From contig NZ_CP133265.1 in assembly GCF_030915505.1 (NCBI RefSeq), forward strand, positions 806,001-870,000: DNA of 64,000 nt, written 5' to 3'. This document shows, one piece after another, positions 17,426 through 24,785 of the stretch (positions are counted from its first letter, which is position 1; the number at the start of each line of letters is the position of its first letter). The notes beneath the pieces were generated by a model, which did not search any database, had not been told where the DNA came from, and was given only the letters and a program-made list of their open reading frames with translations. This DNA comes from Neobacillus sp. OS1-2 (GTDB taxonomy: Bacteria > Bacillota > Bacilli > Bacillales > Cytobacillaceae). The translations under genes were made by a program, and so were the position numbers.

Positions 17426-17572
17426 TAATATAAAAAGTATTACGGTTATTGTATTAAATTTTCCGGCAGTATGCAAGTAAACTTGCGCCTATTTTCATGA
17501 TGGACAAGAATACCTCCATTTAAACAAGCAAAAAAAAGAACAATGTGATAACAATCAACACTGTCCTTTCCA

Positions 17573-17600
17573 CGTGGACAAATACCTACATTTGTCCACG
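17573..17600. repeat. 10-bp inverted repeat at the 3' end of the MFS gene
   Basis: CGTGGACAAA (17573-17582) pairs perfectly with TTTGTCCACG (17591-17600), 8-base loop. The adjacent sequence GGTGCCTGACACC (17606-17618) is another short palindrome. Both overlap the last codons of the MFS transporter gene. Confidence 0.7.
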
Positions 17601-18779
17601 AACGGTGCCTGACACCATTTTCCTTTTTATTCCACGATCATACAACAGGGTGGTGACGATTGCGATGAGGAATAGTCCAATCAATAGGATAAATAATGTG
17701 GACATGCTCTGCATGTCAACAATTATTCCGCCTAGTAAGGGGCCAATCATTCTTCCACCGGTTGAGGTGCTGTTGACAATTCCTTGATAGAAGCCTTCTC
17801 TCCCCTTAGGAGCTAAATCGAAAGCGATGGTAGGAACGGCTGGCCAGATGAACATTTCACCGATGGATAAGATGATCATCGCAACCAGGAATCCTGAAAA
17901 GGCGCTCGCCTTTCCGGCAACTAAAAAGGAAACGATGAAGATTCCAATTCCAATAAGGATTTGCACCTTAAGTGATGCTGATAAATACTTTAAGACACCA
18001 TTTAAAAGCGGCTGCCCGAGAACGATGATCGCACCGTTTATCGTCCAAAGTAAACTATATTGCGTCAATGAAATATTGATTTCCTGGGTGTAAGAGGCAA
18101 TCGTTGTCGTCCATTGGCTATAAGCAACCCAGCACAGCAAATAGCCCGCACAAACAATCAATAATGCCTGTAAGTTCACTTTACTTCTTACAACATTTAA
18201 CGCTTTTTCTTTATGATCATGTATGACAGCGTCGACCACGATTCCCTTATAGCCAATCACAGCTATTAGTAAAAAGATGACATACATGATCGTATTGGCT
18301 AAGAAGATTAATTGGAAAGAGTAATCTGCTACCATCCCGCCAAGTGATGCACCTACCGCAACCCCAAGGTTTTGCGCGACATAAAGGGCATTGAACGATT
18401 TCCGCCCGCCTTCTTTCCAAACTGAACCTGCCATGGCATACATAGATGGAAAAATAATTCCTGTTCCAAATCCGGTGATGGTCAGAAAAATAACGTATTG
18501 TGGCCAATCATGCCAAATAGATAAGCCGATAAGCGCTAAAAGGGAAATACCAATCCCTAGTATGATAGATTTATAACCACCCATTTTATCGAATAAATGG
18601 CCGCCATAAAGATTTCCGATGACATTTGCTCCCGAGTTGAGCATAAGGACAACCCCTGCAACAGATAAGGACTTTCCTAAATGATCGTGAATATAGATTG
18701 TATTTAAAGGCCATAAAAAAGAAGAGCCTATTACATTCACTGCCATCCCGATGATTAAAAGCCATAAGGCTCGTGGCAT
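17586..18779 (-). CDS. yttB: MFS transporter (drug/metabolite exporter type)
   Basis: A 397-residue major facilitator superfamily protein with about 12 transmembrane segments. The motif-A-like loop between TM2 and TM3 is GGHLFDKMGGYKSII, and motif C-like glycines appear in the N-terminal half. A similar exporter, YttB, lies near leuS in B. subtilis, so orthology is plausible. I start it at the ATG at 18779 behind AAAGGAGCG; the frame continues upstream to 19079, but that extension is repeat-derived and lacks an RBS. The last ten residues (MVSGTVRGQM) are encoded by a palindromic repeat. Substrate unknown. Confidence 0.8.
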   Translation of the reverse strand: MPRALWLLIIGMAVNVIGSSFLWPLNTIYIHDHLGKSLSVAGVVLMLNSGANVIGNLYGGHLFDKMGGYKSIILGIGISLLALIGLSIWHDWPQYVIFLTITGFGTGIIFPSMYAMAGSVWKEGGRKSFNALYVAQNLGVAVGASLGGMVADYSFQLIFLANTIMYVIFLLIAVIGYKGIVVDAVIHDHKEKALNVVRSKVNLQALLIVCAGYLLCWVAYSQWTTTIASYTQEINISLTQYSLLWTINGAIIVLGQPLLNGVLKYLSASLKVQILIGIGIFIVSFLVAGKASAFSGFLVAMIILSIGEMFIWPAVPTIAFDLAPKGREGFYQGIVNSTSTGGRMIGPLLGGIIVDMQSMSTLFILLIGLFLIAIVTTLLYDRGIKRKMVSGTVRGQM

Positions 18780-19017
18780 GAAAAACGCTCCTTTATCATT
18801 AACTATTTCAATTCCCTTGGTTATTTTAATTGTTTTTCTGATAAGGTGCAATCCTTTTATTTTTCCATATTTCGCAGGGAAATGATTCCGCGGGTTTCGG
18901 CCTGGATTCCGCGAAATTGTTGAATAATTCCGCGAACTTTTCCATACATTCCGCGAACCCGCTGCACATAACCGAAACCATTGACAGCGTACCGAAATTT
19001 CAGCAAAATAAATATAA
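18780..19017. other. gene-free stretch with a periodic repeat
   Basis: Between the MFS gene and nrfA. It contains the 21-base-period ATTCCGCG array and ends at the nrfA terminator. No RBS-supported ORF seen. Confidence 0.5.
18885..18956. repeat. four-copy ATTCCGCG array with exact 21-base period
   Basis: ATTCCGCG occurs at 18885, 18906, 18927 and 18948, each 21 bases apart, while the bases between are diverged. Function unknown; it lies upstream of the MFS gene on the minus strand. Confidence 0.85.
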
Positions 19018-19056
19018 GAAAACACTGTCTCCAAAAAGGAAACAGTGTTTTCCAAA
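19017..19056 (-). terminator. terminator of the nrf operon
   Basis: GAAAACACTGT pairs with ACAGTGTTTTC around a T-rich loop; on the minus strand it is followed by TTATATTTATTTT. Confidence 0.75.
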
Positions 19057-19131
19057 ACAATTTCAAGGGCTCTTTCCAAATTTCTTCTTCCTTCTTGGTC
19101 GGACGAAAAAGAATTTCATCATGGAAAGAGT

Positions 19132-20583
19132 CTATTTTTTGAGCGATGTTGGTACAACTGGTGCCTGTGCTGGGAAATAGCTGTTAACAGCATGGTCTTT
19201 TTTCTTCTCATTTACTTTCTCATCAGCTACAGCCTTTTTAGCCTTTTCAATTTCCTGATCAAGCACTTCCATGTTGACACCTTTTTTCACAAGTTCTTCT
19301 GTTGCAAGGCGAATCGCTTTGTTAGACTGTTCAATCGAAATCCTCAATGAATCCATCGACCCTTGTGGATTATGGAAGCCTGAAGAGTTTTCAGCCGCAA
19401 TAATATCCCAGAACCATTGACCCTTACGCACAAATTCCTGCGCTTCTTTGATTTTCTCCGCACTCACACCCGAAGTAATCATTTTGTTAACATAGTAATG
19501 AGCGGAAGTGGAAATATCTTGGGCATCATGTAATCCGCTTACGTTTGCTTCCTGAATTTCAAGCACACGATCTTTTAATTTATCTAAATCACGGTCACCG
19601 TGACACTGGCCGCAAGATGTTTGCATGGTCTTAAGCGGAGAAGTCCACCAGTGTGACGTGATCTTTCTTTTTCCATCAACCCGTTCATATGGCATATGGC
19701 AATCGGCACAGGATACATTTGCCTTCCCATGTGTACCCGATAAATGGGTTTCAAATTCCGGATGCTGAGCCTTTAGCATCGGTGTTCCGGAAATATTGCT
19801 GACCCAGTCCTTCTCAAAGCCGTTTTCCTTGGCAATGGTATTGTAGTATTCATACATTTCTTCCGGTTTGAAGCCTTTTGTCCATGGGAAGGTAACTTCA
19901 CTATTATTAGCAGCAAAGTAATATTCATCATGACACTGGCCGCAAACGTAACTGCGCATTTCATTTTTCGTTGGGTTTGACACATCTACACCTTTTGCTT
20001 CTAATGCTTTAAAAAGACTTGGGCGAGTAACACGTAAATCCATTGTTTTAGGATCATGACAGTCGGAACAGCCGATTGGCGAGTGACCCATTGCTTCCCC
20101 TTTTGGCCAAATATCTTTGTTAAAATTAGCGCCCCAATAGCTGTCGCCCATTTCTTCAATCATTTTTGGCACAGCGGTTGATTTACAGGTATAACAGGAA
20201 CCAACTGACTTATCAGTAATCCGTTTGACATTACGAATATCTTCTAACGCATACGTGTGGCCGCGATCTTCATTGTATTCCGTTGCGAATCCATAGCCGT
20301 TAAACAGGATGGGCAATAGTGGTTCTTTGTCTGCATCATACTTACTTCGTTTGACCGAACCATTATATTTTGTATCTTCCATCTTTTCGTTTTTCTTGTA
20401 ACTGTTGTATTGAAGCGGAAATAAGTCCTTAAATGCTTCATTGCTTATTTCATCTGCTGAAAGGCCTGTCGTTTTCTTACCTGCAGCTGAAGCGGTTTTA
20501 TCACTGGATTCGTTGCCGCAGCCAGTAATGATTAACATTAATGCAAGCAGGAAAAGATATGCCCCATATCGGAACCTTCCCAT
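19132..20583 (-). CDS. nrfA: cytochrome c nitrite reductase NrfA (ammonia-forming), lipoprotein
   Basis: A 483-residue pentaheme enzyme reducing nitrite to ammonium with six electrons. Heme motifs in order: CYTCK (130-134, the catalytic lysine-ligated heme), CSDCH (172-176), CGQCH (214-218), CADCH (292-296) and CGQCH (324-328). RSYVCGQCHDEYYF and LKAQHPEFETHLSGTHG supply the expected Arg, Tyr and His around the active site. The N-terminus carries a lipobox (LIITGC, Cys22), so it should be membrane-anchored outside the cell, as in Gram-positive bacteria. Its RBS lies in the last codons of nrfH, three bases away. Confidence 0.96.
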   Translation of the reverse strand: MGRFRYGAYLFLLALMLIITGCGNESSDKTASAAGKKTTGLSADEISNEAFKDLFPLQYNSYKKNEKMEDTKYNGSVKRSKYDADKEPLLPILFNGYGFATEYNEDRGHTYALEDIRNVKRITDKSVGSCYTCKSTAVPKMIEEMGDSYWGANFNKDIWPKGEAMGHSPIGCSDCHDPKTMDLRVTRPSLFKALEAKGVDVSNPTKNEMRSYVCGQCHDEYYFAANNSEVTFPWTKGFKPEEMYEYYNTIAKENGFEKDWVSNISGTPMLKAQHPEFETHLSGTHGKANVSCADCHMPYERVDGKRKITSHWWTSPLKTMQTSCGQCHGDRDLDKLKDRVLEIQEANVSGLHDAQDISTSAHYYVNKMITSGVSAEKIKEAQEFVRKGQWFWDIIAAENSSGFHNPQGSMDSLRISIEQSNKAIRLATEELVKKGVNMEVLDQEIEKAKKAVADEKVNEKKKDHAVNSYFPAQAPVVPTSLKK

Positions 20584-20586
20584 TTT

Positions 20587-21099
20587 TTAAAATCCTCCCT
20601 TATTTTCTAATAACTCTCCTGATACAGGCGGCTTATTATAGTGATCATCTTTAAAGCCTTTCCCGTGTGGTACCGTTTTGTGACAGGAAATACAGCTATC
20701 TTTGGCATCATGGGATACGTTGCTAAGCGTACTCTTGTGACAGGAGATACAATTATCATTCATAATCCCCTTCGTGCGTGCGGTTGCTTCAATTACATCC
20801 GGAATCTTTTCTGTTCCGAGTGTATTGAAATAAATATGCGTCATCCCGGCACGGCCTTTGAAAAATAACTTTCCGACTTCACTCTTATGCGGTAGATGAC
20901 AGTCATTACACTGCAAATCCGAATGTGTGGAATCCAAGAATGAAGTATAGACGGATTTCATCGTATGACAGTTTTGACAAAAACCCGGTGAATCCAAATA
21001 GGCCATTGTTTTCACTGTTGAAAATGATAAAAACACGCCAATAAGCAAGACCAATACAACTAAAAACTTTTTGTTCATCTTCAGAAGCTTTTTGAACAT
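20587..21099 (-). CDS. nrfH: cytochrome c nitrite reductase small subunit NrfH
   Basis: A 170-residue NapC/NirT-family tetraheme quinol dehydrogenase that takes electrons from menaquinol and passes them to NrfA. One N-terminal transmembrane helix (KFLVVLVLLIGVFLSFS) is followed by four CxxCH motifs: CQNCH (41-45), CNDCH (64-68), CISCH (117-121) and CISCH (136-140). I chose the ATG at 21099 because GGGAGGTGAAGAA precedes it; the upstream ATG at 21114 overlaps that RBS. The window also encodes most of the menaquinone pathway that would feed it. Confidence 0.95.
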   Translation of the reverse strand: MFKKLLKMNKKFLVVLVLLIGVFLSFSTVKTMAYLDSPGFCQNCHTMKSVYTSFLDSTHSDLQCNDCHLPHKSEVGKLFFKGRAGMTHIYFNTLGTEKIPDVIEATARTKGIMNDNCISCHKSTLSNVSHDAKDSCISCHKTVPHGKGFKDDHYNKPPVSGELLENKGGF

Positions 21100-21185
21100 T
21101 TCTTCACCTCCCATAATCTCTTTACTCTCTCTTTATATTTATTAACGTACCTTTTAGGGTACCTTAATCCCAATATTGACGGCGG

Positions 21186-21986
21186 TTATGCCTTCTTCTT
21201 TCTTTTTTTAAATAAAATGGTCAATGCCCCCGCCGATATCACACTAATTCCACTAAATGCCCCAAGTGCGAGGCCAGTAGATTTTCTATTTCCTTCAGAC
21301 AGATCTCTTTCATTTAGTTCCGTAGTTGGTCTTGTTTCACGGCGTTCATAGGATAAGGTGAAGTTTTTCTCCTCACCTGCTTTTACATCCTGAAAAAGAT
21401 AGGAAAAGGTTTGATCTTCGGTACCATGATTCTGTTTCTCTTCCGGAGCCGGTGTGAGCTTCATATTTTTCGCCTTGGACGGTTCGGTAAAAATGACATT
21501 GACCAATCCGATATCTGCAAAACTTTTAAACTGATAGGACAATGATTTCTTTTCCTTACGTACCTTTAAACTGTCCGAATAAAATTCGATCACAAATTTA
21601 TATCGTTCCTTCGGAGCTATCTCTTCACTTGTTGTCCAGAAAATCGTTCCTTTTTCACGGTCAATCACATACTCAATTTCATAGGTTGTTCGTAAATCAC
21701 TGGAATAATCGGCGACATATCCCACCCGAAAGTCCTTCTCATCCATGGGAAGGGGAATCTCGATTTTTCCCTTCTGGGGCTGGTCAGAATCGTTTACCAT
21801 TGACCCTTGATACCCAATTAACAGTGGGGCATGATCCTTCTTCTGATCATTTGGATGATAGGCATACTCCGGCATGACACGAACCGATAATTCTTCCATC
21901 TTTAAAATCGTTTCATTTTGAGCGTAACTGCTTGTGGGACATATGAAGGCTAAAACAATACTTACAATTACAAGGATTTTTTTCAT
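21186..21986 (-). CDS. unrecognised membrane-anchored exported protein, first gene of the nrf operon
   Basis: A 266-residue protein with a Sec signal peptide (LVIVSIVLAFICPTSSYAQN), a roughly 200-residue extracytoplasmic domain of alternating strands, and a C-terminal anchor (LALGAFSGISVISAGALTIL) followed by FKKRKKKA. There are no CxxCH heme motifs and the mature part has no cysteine. It lies 86 bases upstream of nrfH on the same strand, and the Fnr-type sites lie upstream of it, so it is probably co-transcribed with nrfHA. I do not recognise a family. A role in assembling, anchoring or docking the nitrite reductase is possible but is inference. Confidence 0.75.
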   Translation of the reverse strand: MKKILVIVSIVLAFICPTSSYAQNETILKMEELSVRVMPEYAYHPNDQKKDHAPLLIGYQGSMVNDSDQPQKGKIEIPLPMDEKDFRVGYVADYSSDLRTTYEIEYVIDREKGTIFWTTSEEIAPKERYKFVIEFYSDSLKVRKEKKSLSYQFKSFADIGLVNVIFTEPSKAKNMKLTPAPEEKQNHGTEDQTFSYLFQDVKAGEEKNFTLSYERRETRPTTELNERDLSEGNRKSTGLALGAFSGISVISAGALTILFKKRKKKA

Positions 21987-22026
21987 CTTTAACTTCCTTT
22001 CCTATTGGACTAAATTATGGATAAAA

Positions 22027-22042
22027 TGTGAACTCGTTCACA
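22027..22042 (-). promoter_or_regulatory. Fnr-type box, proximal
   Basis: TGTGAACTCGTTCACA has perfect 7-base arms and fits TGTGA-N6-TCACA. Its centre is about 48 bases upstream of the first ORF of the nrf operon. Confidence 0.65.
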
Positions 22043-22155
22043 TAAAGTTCTAAAAAAGTGTTAGGCTGACCGTGTGTTTCCTAACAAATGGTGGAGGTTT
22101 TGGAAATAAAATTTGAATCCATACCTTATTTAAAACATGTTAAATATTGCTAATC

Positions 22156-22171
22156 TGTGACGCACATCACA
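22156..22171 (-). promoter_or_regulatory. Fnr-type box, distal
   Basis: TGTGACGCACATCACA matches TGTGA-N6-TCACA, the CRP/Fnr-family site (B. subtilis Fnr: TGTGA-N6-TCACT). On the minus strand a TTAAAT -10-like hexamer lies at the spacing expected for an activator at about -41.5. Confidence 0.75.
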
Positions 22172-22299
22172 TGATAAACGCCAGTTGTTGCCAAAGTGTG
22201 AACACAAATTTATTCTATTTTCAAGTTGTTTTTATTAAGAAATTGAATCCCCGGGTACTTTTTTACTTATTTTAAAATAATTTTTTGTAAACGCTTGAA

Positions 22300-22335
22300 A
22301 AAAAATCTCCCAACAAATTGTTGAGAGATTTTCTA
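22300..22335 (-). terminator. terminator of the ytzC unit
   Basis: AAAATCTC pairs with GAGATTTT, with AACAA/TTGTT inside; a long T run follows on the minus strand. Confidence 0.85.
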
Positions 22336-22353
22336 CATTTTATATAATCGTGC

Positions 22354-22518
22354 TTATTCTGGATGCATTTTCGATTTTACGGGCTGCCCGCCTGATTGTT
22401 CATATTTCTTTTTCGCTAGTTTGACAAGATCCACATCCTGCCCCAGTTCGAGATCTTGATTATTAATTCCATTACGTGTTGTTTGTTCAGGATTTTGCTG
22501 CTTTGACCGTTTTTTCAA
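22354..22518 (-). CDS. hypothetical 54-residue hydrophilic protein
   Basis: A TTG-started ORF (22518) behind AAAAGGAGGAG at good spacing. The product starts MKKRSKQQNPEQTTRNGINN and ends GGQPVKSKMHPE; it is very hydrophilic, rich in Gln, Asn and Lys, without cysteine, signal peptide or membrane segment. It lies 16 bases after ytzC on the same strand and just before a strong terminator, so the two are probably an operon. The composition recalls small spore proteins, but I recognise no family and that is only an impression. Confidence 0.6.
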   Translation of the reverse strand: MKKRSKQQNPEQTTRNGINNQDLELGQDVDLVKLAKKKYEQSGGQPVKSKMHPE

Positions 22519-22534
22519 AAAGGTTCTCCTCCTT

Positions 22535-22798
22535 TTAAAGCTCTTCTAGAATCATTGAATTTTGCAGTTGCTGAAGCTGAAGTCTCATTCTATGGAGCTG
22601 CTCTCGCTGCTGTGAATTAGCACTATGCGCCATTTTGGCAATATCTTGATAGGTCTCTTCTAGCTGTTGAAGCGCTGTTGTATAATTATCATCATTATAT
22701 TGCTCCTGAAGACTGCTTTGTTTATATTGTTCTTCGGCATTGCGAATGGTATCCTCAACCTGCTGCATAAGATTGTTCATTGAGTCACGAGTAGCCAT
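22535..22798 (-). CDS. ytzC: YtzC, DUF2524 family protein
   Basis: An 87-residue, almost wholly helical, Gln/Glu-rich protein (MNNLMQQVEDTIRNAEEQYK; LHRMRLQLQQLQNSMILEEL) with coiled-coil character, matching the small DUF2524/YtzC family of Bacillus. The function is unknown. The RBS is GGAGGAGG. It is divergent from ytqA, the same neighbourhood as in B. subtilis, and is followed by a second small ORF and a terminator. Confidence 0.75.
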   Translation of the reverse strand: MATRDSMNNLMQQVEDTIRNAEEQYKQSSLQEQYNDDNYTTALQQLEETYQDIAKMAHSANSQQREQLHRMRLQLQQLQNSMILEEL

Positions 22799-23008
22799 TT
22801 AAGAACCTCCTCCATGTTGTGGCACAATCTCTTCTTGAAGCACACACTGCTTCATTTCTTATTGTGTTCTCCATTCTGTTTCCTATTACACGAACAGTTG
22901 ACAAAATGTTGGCAATCCCACTTGAAACAATTACATTTGGATAAGCCTTTCACTTCATGTTAAAATTGAACGTATGTGAATTTAATTTTAAAAAGGAGGT
23001 TTTCTGAC

Positions 23009-23968
23009 ATGCTTCAGACTAAACCTTTCCAATATGCATCAGATGATAAACGCTACCATACATGGAATTATCACCTTCGCGGGCAATTTGGCCATAAGGT
23101 GTTTAAAGTAGCGCTTGACGGCGGCTTTGACTGTCCGAATCGAGACGGTACAGTCGCGCATGGCGGTTGCACGTTTTGTAGTGCAGCCGGTTCTGGTGAT
23201 TTTGCCGGAAACCGGGTGGAAACCTTAGAAACACAATTCAATGAGATTAAAGAAAAGATGCACACAAAATGGAAAGACGGCAAATATATGGCCTACTTTC
23301 AGGCATTTACCAATACCCATGCACCTGTGGATGTACTTCGTGAAAAATATGAAACCGTCCTAAAGCAGGAAGATGTCGTAGGATTATCGATTGCCACTCG
23401 CCCCGATTGCCTTCCGGATGATGTTGTCGAATATTTAGCAGAGCTAAATAAACGCACCTATTTATGGGTTGAACTCGGGCTGCAGACAGTCCATGAACGC
23501 ACCGCCCTATTGATCAATCGTGCCCATGATTTTCAATCGTATGTTGAGGGAGTCAATAAATTAAGAAAACATGGGATTCGGATTTGTTCCCATATCATTA
23601 ATGGTTTGCCACTTGAATCCTATGACATGATGATGGAAACAGCTCGTGAAGTGGCGAAATTGGATGTGCAAGGAATTAAAATTCACCTGCTGCATCTTTT
23701 AAAAGGCACACCGATGGTCAAGCAATATGAAAAAGGCATGCTTGAATTTCTTACACAAGAGGACTATGTAAACTTAGTATGCGACCAATTGGAGATTTTA
23801 CCACCAGAAATGATTGTTCACCGCATTACGGGTGATGGGCCGATTGACTTGATGGTTGGTCCGATGTGGAGTGTCAATAAGTGGGAAGTGTTGAATGCCA
23901 TTGATGCGGAACTTAAGCGACGGGACAGTTGGCAGGGTAAATTTTATCAAAAGGCTTTGATCAAATGA
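23009..23968 (+). CDS. ytqA: radical SAM protein YtqA (TIGR01212 family; proposed MnmL)
   Basis: A 319-residue radical SAM enzyme. The cluster-binding region is FDCPNRDGTVAHGGCTFCSA, with a widely spaced first cysteine as in the TIGR01212/Elp3-like subgroup; the barrel continues through LSIATRPDCLPDDV and LGLQTVHERT. The start at 23009 follows AAGGAGG; the longer frame from 22976 would include the RBS itself. It overlaps the next gene by four bases (ATGA). As I recall, work on B. subtilis linked YtqA (MnmL) and YtqB (MnmM) to the mnm5s2U modification of tRNA wobble uridine, which this coupling supports. Confidence 0.85.
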   Translation: MLQTKPFQYASDDKRYHTWNYHLRGQFGHKVFKVALDGGFDCPNRDGTVAHGGCTFCSAAGSGDFAGNRVETLETQFNEIKEKMHTKWKDGKYMAYFQAFTNTHAPVDVLREKYETVLKQEDVVGLSIATRPDCLPDDVVEYLAELNKRTYLWVELGLQTVHERTALLINRAHDFQSYVEGVNKLRKHGIRICSHIINGLPLESYDMMMETAREVAKLDVQGIKIHLLHLLKGTPMVKQYEKGMLEFLTQEDYVNLVCDQLEILPPEMIVHRITGDGPIDLMVGPMWSVNKWEVLNAIDAELKRRDSWQGKFYQKALIK

Positions 23969-24537
23969 AAATGGAACGGATCCTTCCATTTGCGAAGAGT
24001 TTACTCGAAAAAGCAGTCCTTCCCGGTGATGTAGTAATTGATGCTACTGTCGGAAATGGACATGACACTGTTTTTTTAGCAGAACTTGTTGGTGAAACAG
24101 GAAAAGTTTATGGATTTGACGTACAGCAAGAAGCGATTGGGGCCACACGAGATCGTTTAACGGAGCATGGTCTTTTAAAAGGTGTTACCCTGTTTCATGC
24201 AGGTCATGAACAGCTTTCGGAAAGGATTCCGATCGATGATCATGGAAAAATTCGGGGAGCCATTTTTAATCTAGGCTATCTTCCTGGCAGTGATAAAACG
24301 ATTGTTACTCGTGCGGAAACGACAATTGCCGCCATCGAGCAATTAATGGAAATGATGACTTCAGAGGGGATCATCGTCCTTGTGATTTACCATGGCCATG
24401 TGGAAGGTGCGGTCGAACGTGACTTACTTCTTCGCTATTGCCAACAATTGGATCAAAAAAAAGCCCATGTCCTGCAATATCAATTTATTAATCAACAAAA
24501 CACCCCGCCGTTTATTGTTGCGATTGAAAAAAGGTAA
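23965..24537 (+). CDS. mnmM: tRNA (nm5s2U34) methyltransferase MnmM (YtqB)
   Basis: A 190-residue class I SAM-dependent methyltransferase. Motif I is VIDATVGNGHDTVFLAELVG, followed by VYGFDVQQEAI (acidic residue binding the SAM ribose) and the family-specific IFNLGYLPGSDK. It corresponds to B. subtilis YtqB, reported as MnmM, which methylates nm5s2U34 to mnm5s2U34 in tRNA. Its ATG overlaps the ytqA stop, so translation is coupled. A terminator follows at 24572. Confidence 0.88.
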   Translation: MKMERILPFAKSLLEKAVLPGDVVIDATVGNGHDTVFLAELVGETGKVYGFDVQQEAIGATRDRLTEHGLLKGVTLFHAGHEQLSERIPIDDHGKIRGAIFNLGYLPGSDKTIVTRAETTIAAIEQLMEMMTSEGIIVLVIYHGHVEGAVERDLLLRYCQQLDQKKAHVLQYQFINQQNTPPFIVAIEKR

Positions 24538-24569
24538 AGATAATGACCTTTTTATTAAATAAATATCGA

Positions 24570-24606
24570 AAAAAACACGAGAATCAGATGATCTCGTGTT
24601 TTTATT
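24570..24606 (+). terminator. terminator after mnmM
   Basis: AAAACACGAGA pairs with TCTCGTGTTTT, followed by TATTTTG; the tail merges into the 51-base tandem repeat. Confidence 0.85.
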
Positions 24607-24756
24607 TTGACCGCTTCAGTAGTTTTTTTGGATTCAAAGGCACAATTATTGTTTTTTGTGACCGTTCCACTTTTATTTCACGTCTCACGGGAACAATTAT
24701 TCTTTTTTGTGACCGTTCCACTTTAATTTCGCGTCTTATGGGCACAATTATTTTTT
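24591..24756. repeat. tandem repeat with exact 51-base period (about 3 units)
   Basis: ACAATTATT recurs at 24642, 24693 and 24744, and TGACCG at 24608, 24659 and 24710; all are 51 bases apart. The middle units share GTGACCGTTCCACTTT and TTTC-CGTCT; the first unit is diverged. As 51 is divisible by 3, one frame stays open (24543-24758), but it has no RBS. Confidence 0.85.
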
Positions 24757-24785
24757 AATTGGCCGTGCAAGGCTCAGGAACTAAT

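Noticed and set aside
18780..19079. N-terminal extension of the MFS transporter frame
   Set aside because: It translates the ATTCCGCG repeat array and the nrf-side gap, with no RBS; the start at 18779 has AAAGGAGCG.
24591..24756. Tandem repeats as a possible CRISPR array
   Set aside because: Whole units repeat head to tail with no unique spacers, and no cas genes are in the window.
24543..24758. 71-residue ORF with 17-residue repeats (GTIIVFCDRSTFISRL)
   Set aside because: It is open only because the tandem repeat period of 51 is divisible by three; no RBS and it starts inside the mnmM terminator.
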